From: Semisulcospira habei
Lineage: Eukaryota; Mollusca; Gastropoda; Semisulcospiridae
NCBI GenBank assembly: GCA_036245525.1
Contig: BTPG01000005.1
Coordinates: 117,472,119-117,536,118 of the forward strand
Length of the DNA: 64,000 nucleotides
Reading direction: 5' to 3'
Under the pieces are notes generated by a model. The model was given only the letters and a program-made list of their open reading frames with translations. It did not search any database and was not told where the DNA came from. The position numbers and the translations under genes are program-made. Shown here piece by piece: positions 39,401 through 49,965 of this stretch (within the stretch, counting starts at the first letter, position 1; every line of letters starts with the position of its first letter).

Positions 39401-42400
39401 TGTGGAACGCCGCAGGAGATCCTGACTGGGTTGGAGGAGACGCCGTCGATGGTGACGGACTGCTGTCTGTCAGAGAGGTAGGAGTGGGCAGAGTCAGTGA
39501 TGCCAAAGGAGTGGTGAAGGCGGTGGAGGAGGATAGAGTGGTCGACATAATAATATACACAATATAATGCGACCAGACACTGAAACACAGTACCAATATC
39601 AAACAGTTTAAATTTTTAATACAATTTTCTAAACTCAGATTGCCTTGTCGTGTATTTTTGTTTGATTTTCAGTTATTTTCTCCTTGTTTATGTCGCATGT
39701 AATACTGCTTGACTAAGCATATGTGATTGACATAAAGGCGCATCGGGACCTCAGGCGATAGAAAGAGAACCACCTTTCATTGGTGACCGAGTTTACACAA
39801 GTGGCACTCGGACTCAAAGCAGCCGCTATATGGAGGGTCAATTGGAGGTTGGGAGTGATAACAGCTGGCCACAAGCATTATGCACAGGTAGCTGTTGTAT
39901 GAAGGGTCATTATACAGTAAAAACGAAAGGGAGTAAATTGTGATGGCAGCTATGAGCAGATGACCGCATATAAAGGTAGCCCCAAAAGGTATATGAAAAA
40001 AAGATCGTAGGTTTGTAACTTACTCACCTCGACTGAAGCTAGTTACGCGTAACGATGATTTAGGACACGTTCTCAAAAATCAAAAGCCATCCCGTGCATA
40101 CAATGGCTGAAAAGAGTGAAATGTAACTAATTTGTTACTATGACATCACAGTGTTTGTTGAATTCCTGTTACAAACACCATAAACTGATGTGTAGTTATG
40201 TCTGGTTTATTCTGCAGCATTCCTTTGCTTGCTGTTGGGGGTTTCGCGATCATAGTTTGATTTTGAAAATTGGACGTCCTGTGCATAACAGCTGAGACAA
40301 AATTTAAAAGACTTGATTAAAATGGTAGTTTTCAATATGATGTGAATGTAGAATGATGTAGCCTATATAAATAAGTTGACATTTGTAATCTATTAGTATT
40401 ACATACTTTAGATTTGTGCTTCCTGAAATTGCACATTTGTTGACGACGATTGAGGTAAATGTTTCCCCAAAATGCGTCAGAAATGTGACATCAGCTGTAC
40501 GCATGAGACGGGTATTTTTACAGCCACAGGGTGATGCAGCAAGACAACAAAAAACACATTTAGTCTTGTGACATACCTTTATTGGCATCATTTCAACAAT
40601 AAGAAAGCAAATTAAAGGCCAAGTTTAAGGTAAGGATTTGATAACATGAAACTTCGAGGAGTAGATGATAGTGGAAATTTTCAAGATGCCATTTTTTTTA
40701 CATGAGAGCATGTGACAAAACGTTGTGCACGTAACAAACCGACATATTTTTAGTCAAGAAAACCGCACTACAACAGAAAAATTAGTTCTTTTTGTGATTC
40801 TGCTATGAAGACATTGTTGTTGGAACACTTAATTTCTCACACAGTTTCCTTTTCACCAAAATGGACATCTATAGATGATTTTCATTTGTCCAATAGTACA
40901 TCCAGTGTGACAAAAAACATTTTTCTCTACTGAGTGACAGGAAAAAGTTCTTCAGTCATTGTCCTTAGATGACTTAATAGAAATACAGATGACTGAAGAA
41001 CTTTGTTTTTGTAAAATGTGGTAATCACACGAAGAACTGTGCTTTTGACTGAGCATGTCCACCGTAACAACCAACACTGATTGTTACAAAAACTTATAAT
41101 TTCAAAAGAAATAAAATACTCTTCATACTTCCACCTGTGAGGTTATACAATTATTTTCTTTTGAAAGAGAATAATTAAAAAAGATAAACTGACAATGTGA
41201 TCATATTTATCACTGTATGCCCACCGAAACAACCAACATTTTCAGAAATCGAAACAACCAACATTTTCAGAAAGGGTCAGATTTAATTATTTGTTGCTGG
41301 AAATCATCTGTTTCTGCATTTTTTTTTTTTTACATTAATTAATTTCACATGCCTACATGCCAGATACATCAAAACTAACCACTGCCTAAAATAAGCCTAT
41401 TCTAACCTTCACCGATGGTCTGGGTGACTAGGCTCTGTTTGCTTCTTGTTCAGTTTCTGGCGACATCTGAACGAAACTTCTGGTATTCCTCAAGCATGTG
41501 TATCTCCATGACATGACAATAACAAAACACTGAATAAGTTGTAAACAAACAAGTAAACACAAACAAAGTGAATATCCTGATCCTTTGGATGCGAGCGACT
41601 AAGGCACCCATACCATTATAGAAACCTTGCGGTAGTTATTCCTCACCGTACGACCCTACATTACAATAACAGTGGCACTTGCGGTCAGTGTCTGCAGCCG
41701 CAAGATGTAAGACGCGTTTGACATCGTACAGTATATGGTGCAATGGTCTGTTCATTTGGCCGGCCATACATACGCGAGTGACACAACTTGTGGACCACAC
41801 ATAAAAAACAAACAAAAACCTGCATTTTATACGCAAACATATCAGCACACGTGCAGTTTTCTATGCATTTGAGTTTGCTATACGCAAACAGGTGTTTTTA
41901 GTTAGAACGAAATGTGGTATTAAGCATTGCTGGCTAAACTCTGGCGGGAATGATGAATACAGAATAGTTTCCATAAACGTCAATCAATATGAAAATGTTT
42001 GGGAATGTGGTCACGAGCGGTGACGGAAAGAGGCGTTTAGCTATCATAACCTACCACCGTTTAACAAAGACAGAGACCGTCACAGTAACTGTTATATTAT
42101 CATGATTTTTTATCCCTGGCTTTCCTTCCAACACATCATCTGTTGATTAGATCAAGTTGCTTTTTTGCTAAAGTTCCGGTAACTAGCAAGGTTTTTGCTG
42201 AACTTAGACACTTTGACAAAGTTTGGACATGAATCAGCGATTCAACGATTGGCGTGTGTGTGTGTGATGAGTGCCAAATAACAGTTGCACATCTTCAGTC
42301 CAGCTTTGGTGGTTAGTAACCCTCCGTGAAATTGATGTTGCTGAAACACCGGTATTGGTTCTTCCAGAGGTCATTCTCTGTGGTAACTCTATATTACCTA

Positions 42401-43006
42401 CTTGTTCTTACATGGGTCAACATAATGCTGTTCCATATCATGTTGAACTAGAAATCATAACTGATTGAGAGAAATGTCACAAGGAATGCTGTTCATATTT
42501 TCGAAGCCTGCACAGTAATTTTAATACATCACATAACAGTCTCCACCAAAGCCTGAAAATGATCATACCTTGCCCAAACCCCGTAAGGTCACTTTCCGCA
42601 TATACGCCTACAACTCACAGTTTATATTGATACCTAAATGACTTTTCATAAACAACATTTACGTAAGCCTGCTGTTTCTCCGGTATGGCTGGGACAAATC
42701 TTGACCTCAATGTTCTAGGTGCGAAAATCAGCTAGAAAATTTAACAAGTTTTGCCTTTCTAGGATGAGTGACATAGAACAGCAATTTCGCCACTGTACAC
42801 ACACTGTGTTTGTGTATAGATCGAAGAGTGGGGTGGACAGATGGATCGGAAGGATAAGCTTAAAATAGAAACAACTGGGCTGGGCATCCCATCTTGTTTT
42901 ACCTCTCCAAGAACTGATAAGCTTCCACTCGTTCTTCTTGGAGAGCGTAGAATCTTTTTACGAGATCCAAGGGAGTTCGAGAATCGCTATCTATTGCTCC
43001 TGCCAT
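24366..43006 (-). CDS. REX1BD: REX1-B domain-containing protein, four coding exons, complete
   Basis: Coding exons in transcript order are 42903-43006, 27726-27930, 25091-25179 and 24366-24456, all with AG/GT borders and matching phases, giving about 162 residues. The product starts MAGAIDSDSRTPLDLVKRFY and contains ALQEERVEAYQFLE, YLEGAPHYNFELYRSLVNEI and EKEKLNFTVQLQ, then a helical C-terminus ending in SEDLYSEGEER. This order (FY.LQ.ER, Y..LV.EIT..F..IS.EI, L....EKEKL) fits my recollection of the REX1-B family, linked by name to excision repair in algae. The animal protein's role is poorly known. The assignment is by recollection, with no search. The 15 kb first intron holds LINEs, SINEs and a MITE, and the frame is undamaged. 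Confidence 0.82.
24605..24775. repeat. Tandem repeat, ~65-68 bp unit, about 2.5 copies
   Basis: Each unit contains the palindrome GGGTCCTACAGGACCC (slightly varied in the first and third), followed by ATATTTTTCAAAGAGC and ATTTAACTG.TTATCCCTGTC. Confidence 0.8.
25091..25179 (-). CDS. REX1BD: REX1BD third coding exon
   Basis: Acceptor GCTTTGCAG, donor GTTAGT. It encodes TVQLQIDRQNATDNPEDENK and QQHVSDLRE and ends two bases into a Lys codon. Confidence 0.85.
25222..25438. mobile_element. TTAA-flanked MITE with central hairpin (copy M4, subfamily B, reversed)
   Basis: TTAA at 25222-25225 and 25435-25438, with termini CCCTTATCAT and ATGATACGGG. The central palindrome runs from TAGTTCAAGGGTAGTGCC to GGCACCACCCTTGAACTA. 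Relative to M1 the flanking segments are in the opposite order. Confidence 0.82.
25715..25805. repeat. Short tandem repeat, ~41 bp unit
   Basis: About 2.3 copies of a unit containing TGTTGTGCATGTA.CCA and AGTACTGAAATT. Confidence 0.75.
25925..27713. other. REX1BD intron 2 sequence, no gene seen
   Basis: A CpG-richer patch occurs at about 26630-26810 with a small palindrome (CTCGGCAGGCCGAG), and a C homopolymer at about 26872-26887. No splice-flanked exon was recognised. Confidence 0.4.
27726..27930 (-). CDS. REX1BD: REX1BD second coding exon
   Basis: Acceptor CATTTCCAG, donor GTAAGT, 205 bases. It completes a Ser codon and encodes GFCAYLEGAPHYNFELYRSL through the EKEKLNF region, the core of the domain. 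Confidence 0.87.
28637..28873 (-). pseudogene. LINE ORF2 C-terminus, frameshifted
   Basis: The normal C-terminal motif (CHFLFECPKYAPLRKKYIP) is in a different frame from the RT ORF, which runs on to a spurious end at 28770. A single indel near 28830 explains both. Confidence 0.8.
28770..30779 (-). pseudogene. LINE ORF2, reverse transcriptase part
   Basis: Motifs seen: GKASGPDGLPTDLF, FPLHKKGNPRNVDNYRGISL, AGFRKGYSTIDNIF, MYVDFSKAYDSV, GVRQGCVLSPLLF, catalytic YADD (LLMYADDIAIV) and VVVFKNGG, then a conserved C-terminal region. It is in the same frame as the endonuclease ORF but separated from it by two stops. Confidence 0.9.
30801..32138 (-). pseudogene. LINE ORF2, APE endonuclease part
   Basis: APE-type endonuclease motifs: IMAWNIQGLVNKL, FSEIW (catalytic Glu), YVAPERS, LLCGDFNARTAG and SDHFPIVTMF (catalytic Asp-His). 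The frame is open upstream to the ORF1 stop but has no ATG until 32015, immediately before the AWNIQG motif. It ends at TAG 30801-30803. Confidence 0.9.
32217..33128 (-). CDS. LINE ORF1 protein with N-terminal 2A-like motif
   Basis: The first ATG is at 33128 (MPSSSVAFRAICGTF); numbering here starts five codons earlier, at 33143. A hydrophobic run (residues ~48-61) leads directly into CGDVEANPGP (63-72), a canonical 2A consensus at which the ribosome skips the final Gly-Pro bond. A coiled coil spans about 105-158 (MKENRELKEKVTQLEDKL), followed by an L1-type ORF1 RNA-binding region (RRKNLIFHGIP, VERAHRLK, ILFERRTLK). It ends in TGA at 32217-32219. 2A peptides have been reported in ORF1 of APE-type LINEs from marine invertebrates. 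Confidence 0.88.
   Translation of the reverse strand: MPSSSVAFRAICGTFYWTFQNFMARKAQRKAALRYRTVSVSGPVAVILVFLVGFLLRCGDVEANPGPPKRQTLLTCQGNQDNQSLGGEANAVSEPTIADVFKMLNVMDKKMDSMKATMQEQMDKIQSDFTAVMKENRELKEKVTQLEDKLDDLEGRSRRKNLIFHGIPHPQGRSETWADCEKAVKSMLKDEMGIEEEIEVERAHRLKGGKAPHPIIVCFNKYKDKERILFERRTLKENKSRVYISEDFTPRVRDVRRKLLPFLKEAKQAGKKAFLRFDSLVVEGKTHAYDAATQRPVERRGQK
33205..33500. repeat. Dispersed repeat shared with 62384-62690
   Basis: Begins GTGACAGCGACTAG after a short TG-rich run and shares AAGAATTAT, GAGAAAATGG and GTTGATCC..GAGTCC with 62459-62690. The family is unknown. Confidence 0.6.
33690..34625. repeat. Minisatellite, ~155 bp unit, about six copies
   Basis: Each unit contains TGACCCTTGACCTTTC-like, AAATTAGTATGCATAGAAAG-like, ATCAGGTATCT and GGTTTGAAGTTGT blocks. 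Units start near 33705, 33850, 34018, 34175, 34330 and 34490. The ORFs across it are not credible. Confidence 0.8.
34626..35645. other. REX1BD intron 1 sequence
   Basis: The segment 34620-34700 (ACCACGGACGGACGTCGGGC, CACTTTTGCTTTGCATG) recurs inverted at 57720-57795, so it belongs to a dispersed repeat. Nothing else was recognised. Confidence 0.45.
35646..36158 (-). mobile_element. L2/CR1-like LINE 3' fragment
   Basis: Very similar to 37455-37975, reversed, with an (ATA)n tail at 35646 and the last coding region upstream. It is truncated exactly at CTTTCCGAG, the point where the longer copy carries a SINE insertion. Confidence 0.8.
36596..36801. mobile_element. TTAA-flanked MITE with central hairpin (copy M5, diverged subfamily A)
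   Basis: TTAA at 36596-36599 and 36798-36801. The termini are diverged, but the centre GATAGTTCAAGGGTGGTGGC..GCACCCTTGAACTATC keeps long arms with flanking ACCATG/CATGGT. Confidence 0.78.
37010..37350 (+). mobile_element. CR1/L2-like LINE 3' end (forward)
   Basis: A weak C-terminal coding remnant (STFTHFKAEFKTYFF) is followed by GCACTATATAAATACCGTG and (TTA)n, the same style of 3' tail as the LINE at 37455 and the SINE at 58443. Confidence 0.62.
37455..39549 (-). mobile_element. L2/CR1-like LINE, 5'-truncated, carrying a SINE composite
   Basis: The 5' part (39549-38824) encodes RT: VDHSILLHRL, ISCGVPQGSVLGTVLF, YADDSQLL (catalytic YADD) and NLGVILDSSLSM. The 3' part (37975-37490) encodes ITPLLKLLHWLPIPQRIQYK and the C-terminus through SLSSFQSALKTHLFQ, then a 3' UTR with GCGCTTAGAGTTATAATTA and TTTATAATGCGC stem strands and a (TAT)n tail. 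A possible target duplication is ACATAATAA near 37445 and 39546. The SINE composite interrupts it at 37976-38823. Confidence 0.87.
37976..38823 (+). mobile_element. Composite of two SINE copies with an inverted piece, (AATC)n-tailed family
   Basis: The composite is flanked by a ~10 bp duplication TTTCCGAGGA (37966-37975, 38825-38834). It contains one full copy (37976-38380), a reversed 5' fragment (~38396-38475) and a second copy lacking its 5' part (~38506-38823). A 39 bp perfect inverted repeat (38357-38395 with 38468-38506) includes the (AATC)n tail and TGTTTTCACCCC. Confidence 0.88.
39550..42902. other. 5' part of REX1BD intron 1, no gene seen
   Basis: Contains a ~16 bp inverted repeat around 40945-41005 (GTTCTTCAGTCAT / ATGACTGAAGAAC), a 26 bp direct duplication at about 41225-41275 (GAAACAACCAACATTTTCAG) and at ~42660-42760 a repeat shared with 63288-63590. 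No exon was recognised. Confidence 0.45.
42903..43006 (-). CDS. REX1BD: REX1BD first coding exon
   Basis: ATG at 43006 (context GCACGATGG), 34 codons plus two bases, donor GTAAAA. It encodes MAGAIDSDSRTPLDLVKRFY and ALQEERVEAYQFLE. It joins the exon at 27930 to make Ser. Confidence 0.86.
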
Positions 43007-43190
43007 CGTGCGGCAAATCTGTGCTGCTACACAGAAATACGATGTTACAAGTTTACATCAACTGACGGCCCTGAAGACAACAGCCAGCTCTTAGCAGCCA
43101 CTGAAACCGGAAGCGTCAAATAGTAGTACGGCTACCAGCTTATGTCAAAACCGCGCCGCTAACAGCTCGCCACATGCACTCTCAGCAATC
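43007..43190 (-). promoter_or_regulatory. REX1BD: REX1BD 5' region with ETS-type site
   Basis: The segment between the start codon and the satellite array is only ~185 bp. It holds ACCGGAAG at 43106-43113 (a GABP/ETS core common in housekeeping promoters) and several CpGs, with no TATA box. The promoter assignment is inferred. Confidence 0.5.
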
Positions 43191-46100
43191 GGATTCAGTG
43201 GAACAGACATTAGAGGGCACAAGGCATAGTTTTGCCATAAGACAGTATTGTCTGAAAACCCCATACACTGTCTGAGAAGCAGCTTGGAGGCCAGTAGTTA
43301 CGGCCATATTTGGTCTCTTAACATATGACGGATGGTATAAGGCCATATAAAACAGTTATGAATGTGTTCCGGATCCATTTCTATATTCATAAATGATAGG
43401 CATTAGAGGGCACAACGAATAGTTTTGCCATAAGACAATATTGTCTGAAGCCCCCATACACTGTCCGAGAAGCAGATTGGAAGCCAGTCCGTACGCCATT
43501 TTTGGTCTCTTAACCTATGACGGACGGCATAGGGACATATAAAACAGTTATGAATGTGTTCCGGATGCATTTCTATATTCATAAATGATAGGCATTAGAG
43601 GGCATAACGCATAGATTTGCCATAAGACAGTATTGTCTGAAGCCCCTTACACTGTCTGAGAAGCAGCTTGGAGTGCAGTCCGTACGCCATTTTTGGTCTC
43701 TAAATCTATGAAGGACGGCATAGGGCAACATAAAACAGTTATGAAAGTGCTTAGAAAGCATTTCCATAATATAAATGATAGGCATTAGAGGGCACAACGC
43801 ATAGTTTTGCCATAAGACAGTATTGTCTGAAGCCCCCTTACACTGTCCGAGAAGCAGATTGGAGGCCAGTCCGTACGCCATATTTGGTCTCTTAACCCGA
43901 TGACGGATGGCATAGGGCCATAGAAAACAGTTATGAATGTGTTCCAGATGCATTTCTATATTCATAAATGATATGCATTAGAAGGCACAACGCATAGTTT
44001 TGCCATAAGACAGTATTGTCTCAAGCCCGCTACACTGTCTGAGAAGCAGTTTGGAGTCCAGACCATACGCCATTTTTGGTCTTTAAATATATGATGGACG
44101 GCATAGCGCCATATAAATCCGATACAAATGTGTTCAGGAAGCATGTCCATATTCATTAAAGATAGGCATTAGAAGTTTTGCCACAAGATAATATTGTCTG
44201 AAGCCTCTTACACTGTCTGAGAAGCAACTTGGAGGCCAGTTCGTACGCCATTTTTGGTCTCTAAATGTATGAAGGACGGCATAGCGCCACATAAAACCGA
44301 TACAAATGTGTTCAGGAAGCATTTCCATATTCATAAATGATAGGCATTAGATGGCACAACGCACAGGTTTGCCATAAGACAGTATTGAATGAAGCCCCCC
44401 TACACTGTCTAAGAAGCAGGCCAGTCTTTATGCCATATTTGGTCTCTTAACCTATGACGGACGGCATAGATCCACATAAAACAGTTATAATTGTGTTTAG
44501 AAAGCATTTCCATATTCATAAATGATAGGCATTAGAGGGCACAACGCATAGTTTTGCCATGAAGCCCTCGACACAGTCCAATAAGCAGCTTGGAGGACAG
44601 TCCGTACGCCATTTTTGGTCTCTTAATCTATAACGGACGGCATAGGGCCATTTAAAACAGTTCTGAATGTGTTTCGGATGCATTTCTATATTCATAAACG
44701 GTAGGCATTAGATGACACAACGCATAGTTTTGCCATAAGACAGTATTGTCTGAAGTCCCACGACACTGTCTGAGAAGCAGCTTGGAGTCCAGTCCGAACG
44801 CCATCTTTGGTCTCTTAACCTATGACGGACGGCATAGGGCCATAAGAAACAGATATGAATGTGTTCCGGATGCATTTCTATATTCATAAATGATAGGCAT
44901 TAGAGGGCACAATGCATAGTTTTGCCATAAAACAGTATTGTCTGAAGCCCCCTACACTGTCTGAGAAGCAGCTTGGAGTCCAGTCCGTACGCCATTTTTG
45001 GTCTCTAAATCTATGACGGACGGCATAAGGCCACATAAAACAGTTATGAATGTGTTTAGAAAGCATTTTCATATTTATAAATGATAGGCATTAGAGGGCA
45101 CAACGCATAGTTTTGCCATAAGACAGTATTGTCTAAAACCCCCTACACTGTTTCAGAAGCAGCTTGGAGTTCAGTCCGTACTCCATTTTTGGTCTCTAAT
45201 TCTATGACGGACGGCATAGGGCCACATAAAACAGTTATGAATGTGTTTAGAAGTCAATTCCATATTTATAAATGATAGGCATTAGAGGGCACAACGCATA
45301 GTTTTGACATAAGACAGTATTTTCTGAACCCCAGTACACTGTCTGAGAAGCTGCTTGGAGTCCAATCCGAACGACATTTTGGGTCTCTAAATCTATGACG
45401 GACGGCATAGGGCCATATAAAACAGTTATGAATGTGTTCCGGATGCATTTCTATATTCATAAATGATAGGCATTAGAGGGCACAACGCATAGTTTTGCCA
45501 CAAGACAGTATTGTTTGAAGCTTTCTACACTGTTTGAGAAGCAGCTTGGAGTCCAGTCCTAGCGCCATTTTTGGTCTCTAAATCTATGACGGACGGAATA
45601 GGGCCACATAAAACAGTTATGAATGTGTTCCGGATGCTTTTCTATATTAATAAATGATAGGCATTAGTGGGCACAACGGATAGTTTCGCAATAAGACAAT
45701 ATTGTCTGAAGCCCCCCTACCTTGTCTGAGAAGCATCTTGGAGGCCAGTTCGTTCGCCATTTTTGGTCTCTAAATGTATAATGGACGGCATAGCGCCATA
45801 TAAAACCGATACAAATGTGATCCGGAAGAATTTTCATATTCATAAATGATAGGCATTAGAGGGCACAACGCATAGTTTTGCCATAAGACAGTATTGTCTG
45901 AAGCCCTTGACACTGTCTGAGAAGCAGCTTGGAGGCCAGTCCTTACGCCATTTTTGGTCTCTTAACCTATGACGGACGGCATAGGGCCACATAAAACAGT
46001 TATGAATGTGTTCCGGATGCATTGCTATATTAATAAATGATAGGCGTTAGTGGGCACAACGCATAGTTTTGCCATAAGACAATATTGTCAGAAGCCCCCC

Positions 46101-47879
46101 TACCTTGTCTGAGAAGCATCTTGGAGGCCAGTTCGTTCGCCATTTTTGGTCTCTAAATGTATAATGGACGGCATAGCGCCATATAAAACCGATACAAATG
46201 TGATCGGGAAGAATTTCCATATTCATAAATGATAGGCGTTAGAGGGCAATACGCATAGTTTTGCCATAAGACAGTATTGTCTGAAGCCCTTGACACTGTC
46301 TGAGAAGCAGCTTGGAGGCCAGTCCTTACGCCATTTTCGGTCTCTTAACCTATGACGGACGGCATAGGGCCAAATAAAACAGTTATGAATGTGTTCCGGA
46401 TGCATTTCTATATTCATAAATGATAGGCATTAGAGGGCACAACGCATAGTTTTGCCATAAGACAGTATTGTCTGAAGCCCTTGACACTGTCTGAGAAGCA
46501 GCTTGGAGGCCAGTCCTTACGCCATTTTTGGTCTCTTAACCTATGACGGACGGCATAGGGTCAAATAAAACAGTTATGAATGTGTTCCGGATGCATTTCT
46601 ATATTCATAAATGATTGGCATTAGAGGGCATAAAGATGGCGTTTGGACTGGACTCCAAGCTGCTTCTCAGACAGTGTCCTAGGGCTTGAAGACAATACTG
46701 TCTTATGGCAAAACTATGCGTTGTGCCCTCTAATACCTATTATTTATAAACATGCAAATGCTTTCTAAACACATTTATAACTGTTTTATGTGGCCCTATG
46801 CCGTCAGTCATAGATTTAAAGACTAGAAATGGCGTACAAACTGGCCTCCAAGCTGCTTCTCAGAGAGTGTAGGGGGGCTTCAGACAATACAGTCTTATGG
46901 CAAAACTATGCATTGTGCCCTCTAATGCCTATCATTTATGAATATAGAAATGCATCCGGAACACATTCATAACTGTTTTATATGGCCCTATGCCGTCCGT
47001 CATAGGTTAAGAGACCAAAAATGGCGTAGGGACAGACCTCCAAGCTGCTTCTCAGACAGTGTGTGGGGGCTTCAGACAATACTGTCTTATGGCAAAACTA
47101 TGCGATGTGCCCTCTAATGTCTATCATTTATGAATATGGAAATGCTTCCTGAACACATTTGTATCGGTTTTATATGGCGCTATGCCGTCCATCATACATT
47201 TAGAGACCAAAAATGGCGTTCGGGCTGGACTCCAACCTGCTTCTCAGACAGTATAGTGGGGCTTCAGACAATACTGTCTTTTGGCGAAACTTTGCGTTGT
47301 GCCCTCTAGTGCCTATCATGTATGAATATACAAATTTATCCGAAACGCATTCATAACTGTTTTATATGGCCTTGGCGTAAAGACTGGTCTCCAAGCTGCT
47401 TCTCAAACAGTGTAGGGGGGCTTCAGACAATACTGTCTTATGGCAAAACTATGCGTTGTGCCCTCTAATGCCTATCATTTATAAATAAGGAAATACTTCC
47501 TGAACACATTTGTATCGGTTTAATATGGCACTATGCCGTCCATCATAAATTTAGAGACCAAAAATGGCGTACAACTGGCCTCCAAGCTGCTTCTCAGACA
47601 GTGCAGAGGGGCTTCAGACAATACTGTCTTATGGCAAAGCTATGCGTTGTGCCCTCTAATGCCTATCATTTATAAATATGGAAATGTTTTCTAAACACAT
47701 TCAGAACTGTTTTATGTGACCCTATGCCGTCCGTCATAGATTTAGAGACCACAAATGGCGTACGAACTGGCCTCCAAGCTGCTTCTCAGACAGTGTAGGG
47801 GGGCTTCAGACAATACTGTCTTATGGCAAATCTATGCGTTGTGCTCTCTAATGCCTATCATTTTTGAATATGGAAAAGC

Positions 47880-49965
47880 TTCCTGAATACATGTGTATCG
47901 GTTTTATATGGCGCTATGCCGTCCATGATAGATTTAGAGACCACAAATTGAGTTTAAGACTGGCCTCCAAGCTGGTTTTCAGACAGTGTAGGGGGGCTTA
48001 AGACAATACCGTCTTATGGCAAATCTATGCGTTGTGCTCTCTAATGACTATCATTTTTGAATATGGACATGCTTCCTGAATACATGTGTATCGGTTTTAT
48101 ATGGCGCTATGCCGTCCATCGTAGATTTAGAGACCACAAATGGAGTTTAGGACTGGCCTCCAAGCTTGTTCTCAGACAGTGTAGTAGGGTTTCAGACAAT
48201 ACTGTCTTATGGCAAAACTATGTTTTGTGCCCTCTAATGCCTATCATTTATAAATATAGAAATGCATCCGGAACACATTTATAAGTGTTTTATATGTCCC
48301 TATGCCGTCCGTCATACGTTAAGAAAGCAAAAATGGCGTACAGACTGGCATCCAAGCTGCTCCTCAGACAGTGTAGGGGGCTTCAGACAATACTGTCTTA
48401 TGGCAAAACTATGCGTTGTGCCCTCTAATGCTTATCATTTATGAATATAGAAATGCATCCGGAACACATTCATAACTGTTTTATTTGGCCCTATGCCGTC
48501 CGTCATAGGTTAAGAGACCAAAAATGGCGTAAAGACTGGCCTCCAAGCTGCTTCTCAGACAGAGTCAAGGGCTTCAGACAATACTGTCTTATGGCAAAAC
48601 TATGCGTTGTGCCCTCAAATGCCTATCATTTATAAATATGGAAATGTTTTCTAAACACATTGAGAACTGTTTTATGTGGCCCTATGCCGTCCGTCATAGA
48701 TTTAGAGACCACAAATGGCGTACGAACTGGCCTCCAAGCTGCTTCTCAGACAGTCCACAGGGGCTTCAGACAATACTGTCTTATGGCAAAGCTATGCGTT
48801 GTGCCCTCTAATGCCTATCATTTATAAATATGGAAATGTTTTCTAAACATATTCAGAACTGTTTTATGTGGCCCTATGCCGTCCGTCATAGATTTAGAGA
48901 CCACAAATGGCGTACGAACTGGCCTCCAAGCTGCTTCTCAGACAGTGTAGGGGGGCTTCAGACAATACTGTCTTATGGCAAATCTATGCGTTGTGCTCTC
49001 TAATGCCTATCATTTTTGAATATGGAAAAGCTTCCTGAATACATGTGTATCGGTTTTATATGGCGCTATGCCGTCCATGATAGATTTAGAGACCAAAAAT
49101 TGAGTTTAAGTCTGGCCTCCAAGCTGGTTTTCAGACAGTGTAGGGGGGCTTAAGACAATACCGTCTTATGGCAAATCTATGCGTTGTGCTCTCTAATGAC
49201 TATCATTTTTGAATATGGACATGCTTCCTGAATACATGTGTATCGGTTTTATATGGCGCTATGCCGTCCATCATAGATTTAGAGACCACAAATGGAGTTT
49301 AGGACTGGCCTCCAAGCTTCTTCTCAGACAGTGTAGTAGGGTTTCAGACAATACTGTCTTATGGCAAAACTATGCTTTGTGCCCTCTAATGCCTATCATT
49401 TATAAATATAGAAATGCATCCGGAACACATTTATAAGTGTTTTATATGTCCCTATGCCGTCCGTCATACGTTAAGAAAGCAAAAATGGCGTACAGACTGG
49501 CATCCAAGCTGCTCCTCAGACAGTGTAGGGGGCTTCAGACAATACTGTCTTATGGCAAAACTATGCGTTGTGCCCTCTAATGCCTATCATTTATGAATAT
49601 AGAAATGCATCCGGAACACATTCATAACTGTTTTATTTGGCCCTATGCCGTCCGTCATAGGTTAAGAGACCAAAAATGGCGTAAAGACTGGCCTCCAAGC
49701 TGCTTCTCAGACAGAGTCAAGGGCTTCAGACAATACTGTCTTATGGCAAAACTATGCGTTGTGCCCTCAAATGCCTATCATTTATAAATATGGAAATGTT
49801 TTCTAAATACATTGAGAACTGTTTTATGTGGCCCTATGCCGTCCGTCATAGATTTAGAGACCACAAATGGCGTACGAACTGGCCTCCAAGCTGCTTCTCA
49901 GACAGTGTAGGGGGGCTTCAGACAATACTGTCTTATGGCAAAACTATGCGTTGTGCCCTCTAATG
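47880..49965 (+). repeat. 1,152 bp higher-order duplication inside the satellite
   Basis: About 0.9-1.1 kb from ~47.9 kb recurs shifted by exactly 1,152 bases (six units): matching positions are 48057/49209, 48262/49414, 48441/49593 and 48602/49754. Shared unit-specific variants include a unit with GTTAAGAAAGC. Confidence 0.85.
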
